The notes below the pieces were generated by a model. That model saw nothing but the letters and a program-made list of their open reading frames with translations, did not search any database and had not been told where the DNA came from. The position numbers and the translations under genes are program-made. Shown here piece by piece: positions 42,492 through 52,027 of a stretch of 64,000 nt of DNA. Each line of letters opens with the position of its first letter. Position 1 is the stretch's first letter. The DNA is from DASQYE01 sp036389675 (GTDB lineage Bacteria > Acidobacteriota > Blastocatellia > Pyrinomonadales > Pyrinomonadaceae). The stretch is taken from positions 248,001 to 312,000 of the forward strand of contig DASVWI010000040.1 in the NCBI GenBank assembly GCA_036389675.1, given 5' to 3'.

Positions 42492-43301
42492 TTGAAACGC
42501 TGTCCGACATGCCAGAGCACCTATACGAATGATGCGCTACGTTTCTGTTTGCAGGACGGCGCGACGCTCCAAAGTGTGAGCGACGCTTCCTCATCCGGGC
42601 AGAATCGTATGGCGAGCGAAGAGACGCTGGACATCAGCGGCGGCGTTCAGGGCACAGCAGCAGCAGCATCGACCGGCATCGTTGACCCGCGAGCAGCGCC
42701 GACCGTCCAAACGCCAGCCGCGCAGCTCACGGCAGTTGACAGCGCAGGCGCTGGCAGGCATTCCACGCGCGACGAGGCAGAGGCCGCCGCGCCTCCGAAA
42801 ACAACACACACAGCCCTCATCGCCGGCGTCACGGCCATCGTCGTCCTGCTGCTCGTCCTCGTCGGCATAGGCATCGCTCTACTCTTTCGCGGCGGAAGAT
42901 CGGGGCGCGGAGGAAATGCGGAGACGGCGAGAAACGCAAACAACGTCAGCGAAAACCATAGCACGGATTCTTCGGCAAACTCCGACGGGGCTGGACGCGC
43001 GCGCAGGCCCGACATGACGGGCGAGTTTTCGCCGCAGGCGTCGCGCGTCGAGGCCAAAATCCTTCGCGGCGTATCGGTCACTCAGAGTGATATCGCCGGG
43101 CTCGCTCGCGCAGAGCTGCGACGACTTCGCAATACTGTCTATGCACGTCACGGTCGCATCTTCGAGCGCATGGAGCTGCAACAATACTTCGACGGTCGCC
43201 CCTGGTATAAAAAACGCGCAGACTACACGGACGACGACCTGACCCCGATTGACCGCGACAATATCAACTTAATCAGGACGGCTGAAGACAGAAGCTCCTG
43301 A
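42492..43301 (+). CDS. zinc-ribbon/TM protein with YARHG domain
   Basis: A 269-aa protein. It starts at a TTG, followed by the shared ribbon (MKRCPTCQSTYTNDALRFCL), a linker and one transmembrane helix (ALIAGVTAIVVLLLVLVGIG). The C-terminus is a YARHG domain (LRRLRNTVYARHGRIFERME, then FDGRPWYKKRADYTDDDLT). YARHG domains are found on the outside of membrane proteins and their ligand is not known. It is the last gene of the operon, 9 nt after the previous stop. Confidence 0.8.
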   Translation: MKRCPTCQSTYTNDALRFCLQDGATLQSVSDASSSGQNRMASEETLDISGGVQGTAAAASTGIVDPRAAPTVQTPAAQLTAVDSAGAGRHSTRDEAEAAAPPKTTHTALIAGVTAIVVLLLVLVGIGIALLFRGGRSGRGGNAETARNANNVSENHSTDSSANSDGAGRARRPDMTGEFSPQASRVEAKILRGVSVTQSDIAGLARAELRRLRNTVYARHGRIFERMELQQYFDGRPWYKKRADYTDDDLTPIDRDNINLIRTAEDRSS

Positions 43302-43328
43302 GTAATACCGGAGTGCATTACAAGGAGA

Positions 43329-43411
43329 GGCCCGTACTCACCTGCTTGAGCCGGTCGCGTTCTCAAGTCGCATCAAGACCCGCAAGAGACCTGAGACGGT
43401 ACTGACCTGCC
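43329..43411. repeat. degenerate copy of the GGTCAGTACC palindrome family
   Basis: It retains CACCTGCTTGAGCCGG (compare GCCTGCTTAAGCCGG in the copy at 15867) and the right-end GACGGTACTGACCTG. The middle has decayed. Assignment is by these partial matches only. Confidence 0.5.
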
Positions 43412-43428
43412 GGGCGACGACCTCTCTT

Positions 43429-43893
43429 TCACATGTCGCTTGCGCCTGTCTCAGTCGCGGTCGCCGCTTTCGCGCTCGCCTCCATCCGCCGCTTCATAAA
43501 GCGCCGTAGCGTCGCCAGACGCTCCTGACAGTCTGGCATTCGCTGCACCAGTTGTTCCAGATGCGAGAGATACCAGGGCGTATGAGTGATCGAGCGAAAC
43601 TCCGCGAGAAAGGGCTCAAGCTTGGAGTAGACGGCGATATGCTCGTTGTGTATGTCGTTGAAGAGCTGCTCGTCTATAGCCCCGTGGTTGACGAAAGCGG
43701 CGGCCATGTCCCAGTAGGTCGTGACCATACGATACTGAGCGTTGTGCTCGCCGACGATTGCTTGTAGAAGGTCTTGCGTGCTCTGCGGTTGAAAGGCGGT
43801 CATGAACCAATCACGCGCCTGTCGCATGGTGTCGTCGCGCCTCAGCTCGTAGAGTCTGAGGATTAAATTCGCGTCCTCTTGTTTTGTCGCCAT
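43429..43893 (-). CDS. helical protein of unknown function
   Basis: A 154-aa soluble protein, largely helical (LILRLYELRRDDTMRQARDW, MTAFQPQSTQDLLQAIVGEH, FNDIHNEHIAVYSKLEPFLA). No motif is recognised. A DUF4760-like nature is possible but not firm. It is downstream of the secreted VWA gene on the same strand with 18 nt between them and could be coexpressed. Confidence 0.55.
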   Translation of the reverse strand: MATKQEDANLILRLYELRRDDTMRQARDWFMTAFQPQSTQDLLQAIVGEHNAQYRMVTTYWDMAAAFVNHGAIDEQLFNDIHNEHIAVYSKLEPFLAEFRSITHTPWYLSHLEQLVQRMPDCQERLATLRRFMKRRMEASAKAATATETGASDM

Positions 43894-43911
43894 GGCGGCA
43901 TTCTCTCCTGT

Positions 43912-44952
43912 CTAATGTTTCGTGGCGGTCGTGTAGCTGTCGCGGGCACGCACGACCAGTCCGCGCTGATTGACGCGCACGTTGACCTGACGGCGCTCGC
44001 CCGGCTCAGCCGCCTTGCGCGGGTAGTAGCCGAGACTGTATTGCCAGCGCAAGTCCTGTGCGATGAGCGCAAAGGCTTCGGACAGTTTCTTCACGCTCTC
44101 GGCATGATAAAAGCGCGTGCCCGACTTCTGCGCGACCTGCCGCAGGTAAGCGTTGGCACGCTCGTAGTGTCCGGCGTTGAAGCCGGGCGGGTAGACCCTC
44201 GTGCGTTTGAGCCGTATGTCTCCGACCACGACGCTCGTCGAGATGCTGCTCATCGCCTGCGGCACGGCCTCTTCGACGAAGGTGTCGTACTGCACCGGAT
44301 AGACGAGCACGTCCGATTCCTCTATCTCTCTGAGACTACTCTCGTAGGTCGCCAGCATGCTCACGTTGTCCACGCCGTCGGTGAAGAGGACGACGGCCTT
44401 GCGACCCTGAATACGACTGAACTGTTTCTTAATCACAGACTGCATGGCGTCGTAAAGGAACGTCCCGTTTTCGGATGGCTTGAGATTGATGGCATCACGC
44501 AGGGCCGCGCGATCACTGGTCGGCTCCAACATCCCGTTGAGCTGTTCGTTGAAGGTTAAGATCATCACGCGATCATCCGGGCGCAATTGACCAATGAAGG
44601 CGAGGGCCGCCTTCTTAATGTCTTCGAGGCGGAAAGCGGTTGACCCGCTCGTGTCCAGCAAGAGCGCGACCGTGAACGGCTTCTCGACCGGCTCGAAGTA
44701 GGCTATCTCCTGTTCGACGCCGTTCTCATAGACGTGAAAGTCCTCCCGGCGCAAAGTCGAGACGTACTTTCCTTTATGATCCACTACTCTGGCCGAGACG
44801 GTGACGAGCGAGGTGTCGACGCGCAGGACTTCGTCCGCTTCCGGGCCTTCCTCCTGCTGCCCACGCGCAGGCTCGTCCTGAGCCGAAAGGCGCGGCCCGG
44901 ACGCCGAGAGCAGTAACATCAGCGAGAGCGATGCGACAAATTTTCTCATCAT
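43912..44952 (-). CDS. secreted VWA-domain protein (VWFA-related Acidobacterial type)
   Basis: A 346-aa protein. A signal peptide (FVASLSLMLLLSASGPRLSA) precedes an Asp/Glu-rich segment and a region with LVTVSARVVDHKGKYV, then FTVALLLDTSGSTAFRLED, an intact metal-ion adhesion site (DTSGS). VVLFTDGVDNVS follows. This layout is that of the acidobacterial VWFA-related family, in which the N-terminal strand-rich part is typical. Such proteins may be adhesins or envelope parts. They are a useful sign of phylum. Confidence 0.82.
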   Translation of the reverse strand: MMRKFVASLSLMLLLSASGPRLSAQDEPARGQQEEGPEADEVLRVDTSLVTVSARVVDHKGKYVSTLRREDFHVYENGVEQEIAYFEPVEKPFTVALLLDTSGSTAFRLEDIKKAALAFIGQLRPDDRVMILTFNEQLNGMLEPTSDRAALRDAINLKPSENGTFLYDAMQSVIKKQFSRIQGRKAVVLFTDGVDNVSMLATYESSLREIEESDVLVYPVQYDTFVEEAVPQAMSSISTSVVVGDIRLKRTRVYPPGFNAGHYERANAYLRQVAQKSGTRFYHAESVKKLSEAFALIAQDLRWQYSLGYYPRKAAEPGERRQVNVRVNQRGLVVRARDSYTTATKH

Positions 44953-45163
44953 TGATAATCCATCGAGGGTTATATCCGGCAGAGGTCTTTCTCTAATCGA
45001 GCGATAGGATGTTCGCTTCTACTGGATTTAAGAAGAGACTAAAACGGGTGGCCGCAGCCGCAGCAGGGCCACGCCGTAAGGCCGGCCCATGATACTACGC
45101 AGGGGGCACTACCCGCACGCGCTAATTTCAGGTCGGAATGCTGAGAATCGGGCCGGAAAATAT

Positions 45164-45191
45164 TTGCTTGAGCGGGCAAAGGTGGTAGACT
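45164..45191 (+). promoter_or_regulatory. possible sigma-70 promoter before the kinase
   Basis: TTGCTT and TAGACT, spaced 16 bp, lie about 175 nt before the kinase start. The 44953-45367 gap (415 nt) otherwise shows only GC-rich, partly palindromic sequence and no gene. The next 170 nt would be a long leader. Confidence 0.4.
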
Positions 45192-45367
45192 GTGGCCGCA
45201 GTCCGGCCCCGCGAGCGGTTTTGGCCGGACGTCTCTTTCCCCGCACTTCGCCGGACAAAAAACTAACAAGAGCGCCGACCAGAGGCCCGCCCGCGGCTTT
45301 ATTGCCGCAAGACGTTTTGCCGCGAGCCTTCGATTCGGCGACCCTTTAGCCCCCGGAGGGTCTCACT

Positions 45368-46969
45368 ATGGATGTCCCCCACATCATCGCCGGTCGTTTT
45401 CGCATCGAGTGCGAAATCGGCAGGGGCGGCATGGGCACTGTCTATCGCGCCACACACCTCGGCCTTGAACGCCCCGTCGCCGTCAAGATCATCAAGACCG
45501 AATACGCCTCAGACCCGCACGTGACGGATCGCTTCCTGCGCGAAGCACGCACGATGGCGCGCCTGCGTCACCGGCACGCCGCCATGATCTTCGACGCGGG
45601 CAATCTGCCCGACGGACGACACTTCATCATCATGGAGTTTGTCGAAGGCGCGACGCTTTCCGAGACGCTTCAGCGCGATGGACGCTTCGCGCCCGAGCGC
45701 GCCGTTCGCATCGCCTCCGACATCTGCGATGTGCTGGCCGAAGCGCACAGCCTCGGCATCATCCACCGCGACCTCAAGCCCTCGAATATCATTCTCAACG
45801 AGCGCGGGGTCTGCGTGCTCGATTTCGGAGTGGCGAAAGTTCTGGCGACCACCTCAAGCGACAAGGTGGCGACGCATGCGACGACCGGCTCGGGCGCTAT
45901 CGTCGGCACGCCGCGTTACATGTCGCCCGAGCAGTGCATGGGCCAGAAGATAGACGTACGCAGCGACCTCTACAGCTTAGGCGTGTGCCTCTACGAGATG
46001 CTGGCCGGGCGACCGCCCTTCGTTGACCCCTTAGCCTCCGCCGTCCTCGTCAAGCAGGCCACCTCTCAGCCGACGCCGATCACCACGCTCAGGCCGGATG
46101 TGCCGCGCCCGCTCGCCGTCGCCATCCATACGCTGCTCGCCAAACAACCTGAGAACCGCCCGCGGAGCGCGGCGGCGGCGCGCGCTCTGCTGGAAAAGAG
46201 CATCGTTCAGCCGGAACGCATCCTGCCCGAAATCTCGCCGATGGCGACGACTGTATCAACGGTCGGGGCCGGTATCGGGGCGGGGCGCTGCCTCATCTTT
46301 CGCGCGCTCACGCCCGCAATGATGATCGCCGTGCTCGGCCTCATGCTCTTCGTCTGGGGAAGCAGCGGGCAGAGCATGATGCAAAGCGCCTCGCTCGAAG
46401 AGACGCAGACGACGGCCAAAGCTTCGCGCGATTCGCTGGCGACGGGAGCGGGCGCGCCCGTTATCCTTCCCTCGTCTTCCGCGCTCACGAATGATGACGC
46501 GCGGCGTATCGTGGACAATGCCTCGCACGGCCCTGTGAGCGATGTACGCCTCGTGCGGAAGGGGCACGACTCTGCGATTGTCTCCATTCATGACGAGCAG
46601 AGCGCGGGCACGACTCATCTCTTTATGATGGAGCGCGCGGCAGGTCGCTTTCGCATCACGGGGCGCGCGCCGCTCGACGCAGAAGGCTTTCGCGGCGCGA
46701 CGTGGACGGCGGAAACCGTGGACGCCGACGGCGACGGCTCCGAAGAAGTCCTCTATACGGGCACTAAAGCGAAGGGGCGCGCCGCCGCCTATCGCCTCGT
46801 GCTTTACGTCCCGCGCACGCGCGAGGCTTACGCGCTCCGCATCGAAGGGACAGCGCCCGATTCCAGGACTCTGCGCGCCACGTGGTCGCCAAACGCGCTG
46901 CGCCGCGCCGCCGCCCCTTACCGCGCCGCGCTGCACCTACAGGCGCGCAGCGTGACGGGCGCTCGCTGA
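45368..46969 (+). CDS. membrane Ser/Thr protein kinase (PknB-like, Hanks type)
   Basis: A 533-aa kinase. Subdomain I is IGRGGMGTVYRA, Lys40 is in VAVKIIK, the catalytic loop is IHRDLKPSNIIL (Asp135), and the metal motif DFG is in VLDFGVAKVL. An activation-loop MSPEQ follows. A transmembrane helix (MMIAVLGLMLFVWGSS) lies near residue 320. The outer 200 residues hold ETVDADGDGSEEVLYTG, a calcium-loop-like repeat, and no recognised ligand domain. Bacterial kinases of this type phosphorylate Ser/Thr in response to envelope signals. It starts with GGAGG before the ATG. Confidence 0.9.
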   Translation: MDVPHIIAGRFRIECEIGRGGMGTVYRATHLGLERPVAVKIIKTEYASDPHVTDRFLREARTMARLRHRHAAMIFDAGNLPDGRHFIIMEFVEGATLSETLQRDGRFAPERAVRIASDICDVLAEAHSLGIIHRDLKPSNIILNERGVCVLDFGVAKVLATTSSDKVATHATTGSGAIVGTPRYMSPEQCMGQKIDVRSDLYSLGVCLYEMLAGRPPFVDPLASAVLVKQATSQPTPITTLRPDVPRPLAVAIHTLLAKQPENRPRSAAAARALLEKSIVQPERILPEISPMATTVSTVGAGIGAGRCLIFRALTPAMMIAVLGLMLFVWGSSGQSMMQSASLEETQTTAKASRDSLATGAGAPVILPSSSALTNDDARRIVDNASHGPVSDVRLVRKGHDSAIVSIHDEQSAGTTHLFMMERAAGRFRITGRAPLDAEGFRGATWTAETVDADGDGSEEVLYTGTKAKGRAAAYRLVLYVPRTREAYALRIEGTAPDSRTLRATWSPNALRRAAAPYRAALHLQARSVTGAR

Positions 46970-46983
46970 AACCCTCGGGTCAA

Positions 46984-47499
46984 ATGGAAAAAGAGACGGT
47001 CGAATCCTTCCTCGAATATTTTGAAAGAATTCGAGGGCGAACCTTGCGCGTCATACGCTCGATCCCGCCGGAGAAGATCGACTGGACGTACCGCGAAGGC
47101 AAGTTCACCTTCGCGGATATCATTCGTCATCTGGCGGCGATAGAGAGATACATGTACGCCGAGAACGTTCAACTGAATCCGAGCCGCTATCCGGGCCACG
47201 GGAAAGAACTGGCCGACGGATACGAGGGCGTGCTCGCTTACATGAATCGCATGCACGCCGAAGCGGTCGAGATATTCCGCTCGCTTAAGGACGAAGATTT
47301 AGAACTGCGGTGTGTGACGCCCGGCGGCGTCTCGATCACGATCTGGAAATGGCTGCGCGCGATGATCGAGCATGAAGTCCATCATCGCGGGCAGCTTTAC
47401 CTCTATCTCGGCATACTGGGCATTGAGACGCCCCCACTCTACGGCCTGACCTCCGAGGAAGTCAGGGAGAGAAGCGGCGCGAAAGACGGCTCAGGATAG
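46984..47499 (+). CDS. DinB-family protein
   Basis: A 171-aa protein of the DinB/YfiT four-helix family. Metal-binding histidines occur in DIIRHLAAIERYMY, near residue 46, and in IEHEVHHRGQLYLYLGILG. The start ATG at 46984 is 15 nt after the kinase stop; the longer frame is antisense-like. DinB proteins bind a metal and include thiol-transferases, but the substrate is not known here. Confidence 0.82.
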   Translation: MEKETVESFLEYFERIRGRTLRVIRSIPPEKIDWTYREGKFTFADIIRHLAAIERYMYAENVQLNPSRYPGHGKELADGYEGVLAYMNRMHAEAVEIFRSLKDEDLELRCVTPGGVSITIWKWLRAMIEHEVHHRGQLYLYLGILGIETPPLYGLTSEEVRERSGAKDGSG

Positions 47500-47559
47500 C
47501 GCGGCGCGCGCGCCGGGCTTCACCTTCGCCCGCAGCTTATTCGAGGCTGAATCAAAGCT

Positions 47560-47943
47560 ATGGAGATCAAATCTATTCTGACGCCGGACGCGCCCGCGCC
47601 CGGCGGTCATTACTCGCAGGCCATCGTCCACAACGGGCTCATCTATATCTCCGGACAACTTCCCATCAACCCGCGGACGGGAGAGAAAGTCCTCGGGCCG
47701 ATTGAAGATCAGACGCGGCAGGTGCTCGAAAACATCGGCGCGATTCTCCGTGCGGCTGGCAGCGACATGGGCCGCGTGCTGAAGATGACCATCTACGTTT
47801 CGGACATCGGCCTGTGGGGCGCTGTCAACGAGGTCTACACGAAAGTGATGGGCGACGCGCGCCCGGCGCGCGCCGTCGTTCCCACCCGAGAGCTGCACTA
47901 CGGATTCCTCATCGAGATAGAGGCCATCGCTGCCTGCGATTGA
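47560..47943 (+). CDS. RidA-family (reactive intermediate deaminase) protein
   Basis: A 127-aa protein of the YjgF/RidA family, which hydrolyses imine intermediates from PLP enzymes. PGGHYSQAIVHNGLIYISGQLP, ADPARAVVPTREL-type DARPARAVVP and the C-terminal IEIEAIA match the family, and the active-site arginine is in PARA. It is of normal length. It follows the DinB gene by 60 nt and could share its transcript. Confidence 0.88.
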   Translation: MEIKSILTPDAPAPGGHYSQAIVHNGLIYISGQLPINPRTGEKVLGPIEDQTRQVLENIGAILRAAGSDMGRVLKMTIYVSDIGLWGAVNEVYTKVMGDARPARAVVPTRELHYGFLIEIEAIAACD

Positions 47944-48060
47944 AGAGCTTTCATAGTGGGAGCGCGAGCGCGCCTTGTCGCGCGAGCGGCCTGCATGTCA
48001 AGATAGCTGCGCCCTGATCAACTTTATCGAGCCCGGCGTGTTGGCCCACAGTTTCCGCTT

Positions 48061-48690
48061 ATGAGCAGTTCACGGTTCGATCAATCCGCATGCGACCAAC
48101 TGGCGGAGTGTGTCCGCCGTATAGAGACGGAGACGGATGCCGAGCTGGTCATCGTCGTGCGTGCGCGCTCCGGCTCGTACCTTCACGTCGATTACCTGTG
48201 CGGGGTCGTGCTGGCTTACGTGGGTCTGCTCTTCCTGCTCTTCTCGCCGTGGACGTTCGCGCATTACTGGGTCGCCGTCGATGTCGCGCTCCTATTCGCG
48301 CTCGGCTTCTATATCTCTTCGCGCAGCGACGCGCTGCGCCGCCTCCTGACGAGTAAGAAGGCGCGGGCCGATGCCGTCAGGATGGGCGCGGCGGCGATGT
48401 TTCATGAAGCGGGGATCGCCAACACGGCGAGTGAGATGGGCGTGATCATCTATCTCTCGCTGCTCGAGAGGCGTTTGGAGCTGATCGCTGATCGCGGCGT
48501 GCTGAAGGCTGCGCCGCCCCTTGAGTGGAACGAGCGCGTGTTCGAGCTTCATAAGGCCGGACACAGGCCGCACCTGCCGACGCTGCTACAGGCGCTCAAC
48601 GAGCTTGGCGCTCTGCTCAAGCGATGTCTTCCGCCGACGGGCACGAATCCCAACGAGCTATCCGACATGCCACGCTTCGATCTGCGATGA
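48061..48690 (+). CDS. TPM-domain membrane protein (YgcG-like)
   Basis: A 209-aa protein. The N-terminal part (ACDQLAECVRRIETETDAELVIVVRAR) is the start of a TPM/YgcG fold, followed by two hydrophobic helices (YLCGVVLAYVGLLFLLF and YWVAVDVALLFALGFYI). The second TPM part (IIYLSLLERRLELIADRG, then a C-terminal helix) is cytoplasmic or periplasmic. It is split by the two helices, unlike soluble TPMs. It overlaps the Tim44-like gene by 4 nt, so the two are a pair. Confidence 0.72.
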   Translation: MSSSRFDQSACDQLAECVRRIETETDAELVIVVRARSGSYLHVDYLCGVVLAYVGLLFLLFSPWTFAHYWVAVDVALLFALGFYISSRSDALRRLLTSKKARADAVRMGAAAMFHEAGIANTASEMGVIIYLSLLERRLELIADRGVLKAAPPLEWNERVFELHKAGHRPHLPTLLQALNELGALLKRCLPPTGTNPNELSDMPRFDLR

Positions 48691-50273
48691 ACCTTCGCCC
48701 ACGCACACGCACGCTCATTCAAGCTCTCTCGGTCGCATGCCTGATGCTGATCGCGCTCGGTGACTTCGCGACCGTGCTGGCGCGCGTCGGCGGCGGTCAG
48801 GGGTATGGCGGCGGAGGCGGAGGCGGCGGCGGTGGAGGAGGTGATGACGACGGCCTGATCGCATGGCTGGTCATCGAGCTTGTTCGCCTGCTTATTTACC
48901 TGACGATAGAGTATCCGGCGATTGGCATTCCGCTGGACATCATTGTCATCGCGGGCGTCGCCTACTACTTCTTCAAACGCAGCAGTGGCAACAGGGTCTC
49001 AAGCTGGAGCTCGTCCACCTGCGCGAGCGTAGTTCCGACCGTGAGCGCCGGGACGAAGCGCGGCAGAAGCCCGCAGGATGTCAGCCGCGAGCTGATGCAG
49101 CTGCGCCGCTTCGACCCGAATTTTTCGGAGATCATCTTCACGGACTTCTGCTATGCGCTCTATGCCAGAGCACACAACGCGCGCGTGCGCGCGGACTGGC
49201 TCGATACTCTCTCGCCTTACCTCGGCGACGAGGCGCGCGCCTCGCTCCTCTCGCGTAATCCGAAAAACCTGCGCGAGGTGGCGGGCATCATCGTCGGCTC
49301 TATGCAGATCAGGGACGTGCGCGGCCTCTCGCAGCCTATGGTCGAGATCAGCGTGGATTTCGAGACCAACTATACGGAGGTTACGGGTGCGGAAGGTGCG
49401 CGGGATAATGCTCCGGCGGGCCAGATGACCTACTACGTGCGCGAGCGCTGGCTTCTGGAGCGCAGGCGCGAGGTGCTCTCGCCGCCGCCTGCTCAGGCCG
49501 TTGCCCTTCACTGCCCGCGTTGCGGCGCGGCCCTACAGAAAGATACGGCGGGCGCGTGCGCCTTCTGCGGCGCTCGCATAGAGAGCGGCGAATTTCAATG
49601 GTTCGTCCGCAAGATCACGCTCATGGGCCGCGAAGAGCGCGGGCCGCTGCTCACTTCGGACGTGCCCGAAGTTGGCACGGACAATCCTTCTGTGGTGCAG
49701 CCGAGCTTCGCCAACATACGCGCCTATTTCGAGAAGAGCCACCCGGAATTCAACTGGAGAGAGTTCGAGATGCGTGCCCGCATGATCTTCACAGAGCTAC
49801 AGGCCGCCTGGTCAACGCTCGACTGGGAGCGCGCGCGCCCGCACGAGACGGACAATATTTTCCAGATGCACCGCTACTGGATCGAGGCCTACAGAAAACA
49901 GAATTTACGCAACATGCTGGACGAGTGCCGCATCACCTCCATGCAGCCCGTCAAGATTATGGAGGACGCCTTCTATAATGCGATCACTTTGCGTATCTGG
50001 GCCGAGGGCTACGATTACACCGTGGACGCCACGGGGCGCGTCGTCGCCGGGTCTAAGAAAAAGCTGCGGCGCTGGAGCGAATACTGGACGTTCATACGCA
50101 ACCGCAACGCGCGCCCGCAGCACGCGCGCACAGACCTTTCGTGCCCGAACTGCGGCGCGCCGCTCAAGGTCAACACGACGGGCATCTGCCAGTTTTGCGA
50201 AGGCAAGATTACTTCCGGCGAGTTTGACTGGGTATTATCGAAAATCGAACAGGATGAATCTTATGCCGGCTGA
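48687..50273 (+). CDS. Tim44-like domain protein with zinc ribbons
   Basis: A 528-aa protein. A signal/anchor (LIQALSVACLMLIALGDF) is followed by an extreme glycine run and one more hydrophobic segment (LVIELVRLLIYLTIEYPAIG). The Tim44-like domains (SEIIFTDFCYALYARAHNAR, SFANIRAYFEKSHPEFNWRE) appear twice. Two zinc ribbons (CPRCGAALQKDTAGACAFCG and CPNCGAPLKVNTTGICQFCE) close the first and second Tim44 parts. The start overlaps the TPM gene (ATGA). Bacterial Tim44-like proteins are membrane-linked and often pair with YgcG/TPM proteins. The role of the pair is unknown. Confidence 0.75.
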   Translation: MNLRPRTRTLIQALSVACLMLIALGDFATVLARVGGGQGYGGGGGGGGGGGGDDDGLIAWLVIELVRLLIYLTIEYPAIGIPLDIIVIAGVAYYFFKRSSGNRVSSWSSSTCASVVPTVSAGTKRGRSPQDVSRELMQLRRFDPNFSEIIFTDFCYALYARAHNARVRADWLDTLSPYLGDEARASLLSRNPKNLREVAGIIVGSMQIRDVRGLSQPMVEISVDFETNYTEVTGAEGARDNAPAGQMTYYVRERWLLERRREVLSPPPAQAVALHCPRCGAALQKDTAGACAFCGARIESGEFQWFVRKITLMGREERGPLLTSDVPEVGTDNPSVVQPSFANIRAYFEKSHPEFNWREFEMRARMIFTELQAAWSTLDWERARPHETDNIFQMHRYWIEAYRKQNLRNMLDECRITSMQPVKIMEDAFYNAITLRIWAEGYDYTVDATGRVVAGSKKKLRRWSEYWTFIRNRNARPQHARTDLSCPNCGAPLKVNTTGICQFCEGKITSGEFDWVLSKIEQDESYAG

Positions 50274-50421
50274 CATCCCCGCGGCGGTTTGAGACATCGA
50301 ACGGGGCGGCCAATTTTTCCGAAAAACAGTCGCGCACGGAGAAACTTCACGCGCGGCAGATACGTAAAATTTAGCCAATGATTCTGATAGCGGTTCTCAA
50401 TTGGATGCCATGGCGAAGCGT

Positions 50422-50499
50422 CAGGTCAGTACCGCCTGCGGTAGCGGGCGGGTCTGCAATGTTGAATACCCGCCCGCTACCGCAGGCGGTACTGACCTG
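50422..50499. repeat. dispersed palindrome, GGTCAGTACC family (intact copy)
   Basis: The arms, each about 30 bp (CAGGTCAGTACCGCCTGCGG onward and its exact inverse), enclose a short CTGCAATGTTGAAT. It lies in the 310-nt gap (50274-50584) before the M16 peptidase gene and is the best-preserved of three copies (15867-15945, 43329-43411). Read as protein it gives QVSTACGSGRV-like residues. Confidence 0.9.
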
Positions 50500-50584
50500 T
50501 CTCAGACAGCAATTGAGCAATGTGCTTGGGACAGCCTCCGGGGGCTGGAATCTGTTAATCTCTTTATCACGAATGGAGTTTTTT

Positions 50585-52023
<1,439 letters not shown>

Positions 52024-52027
<4 letters not shown>

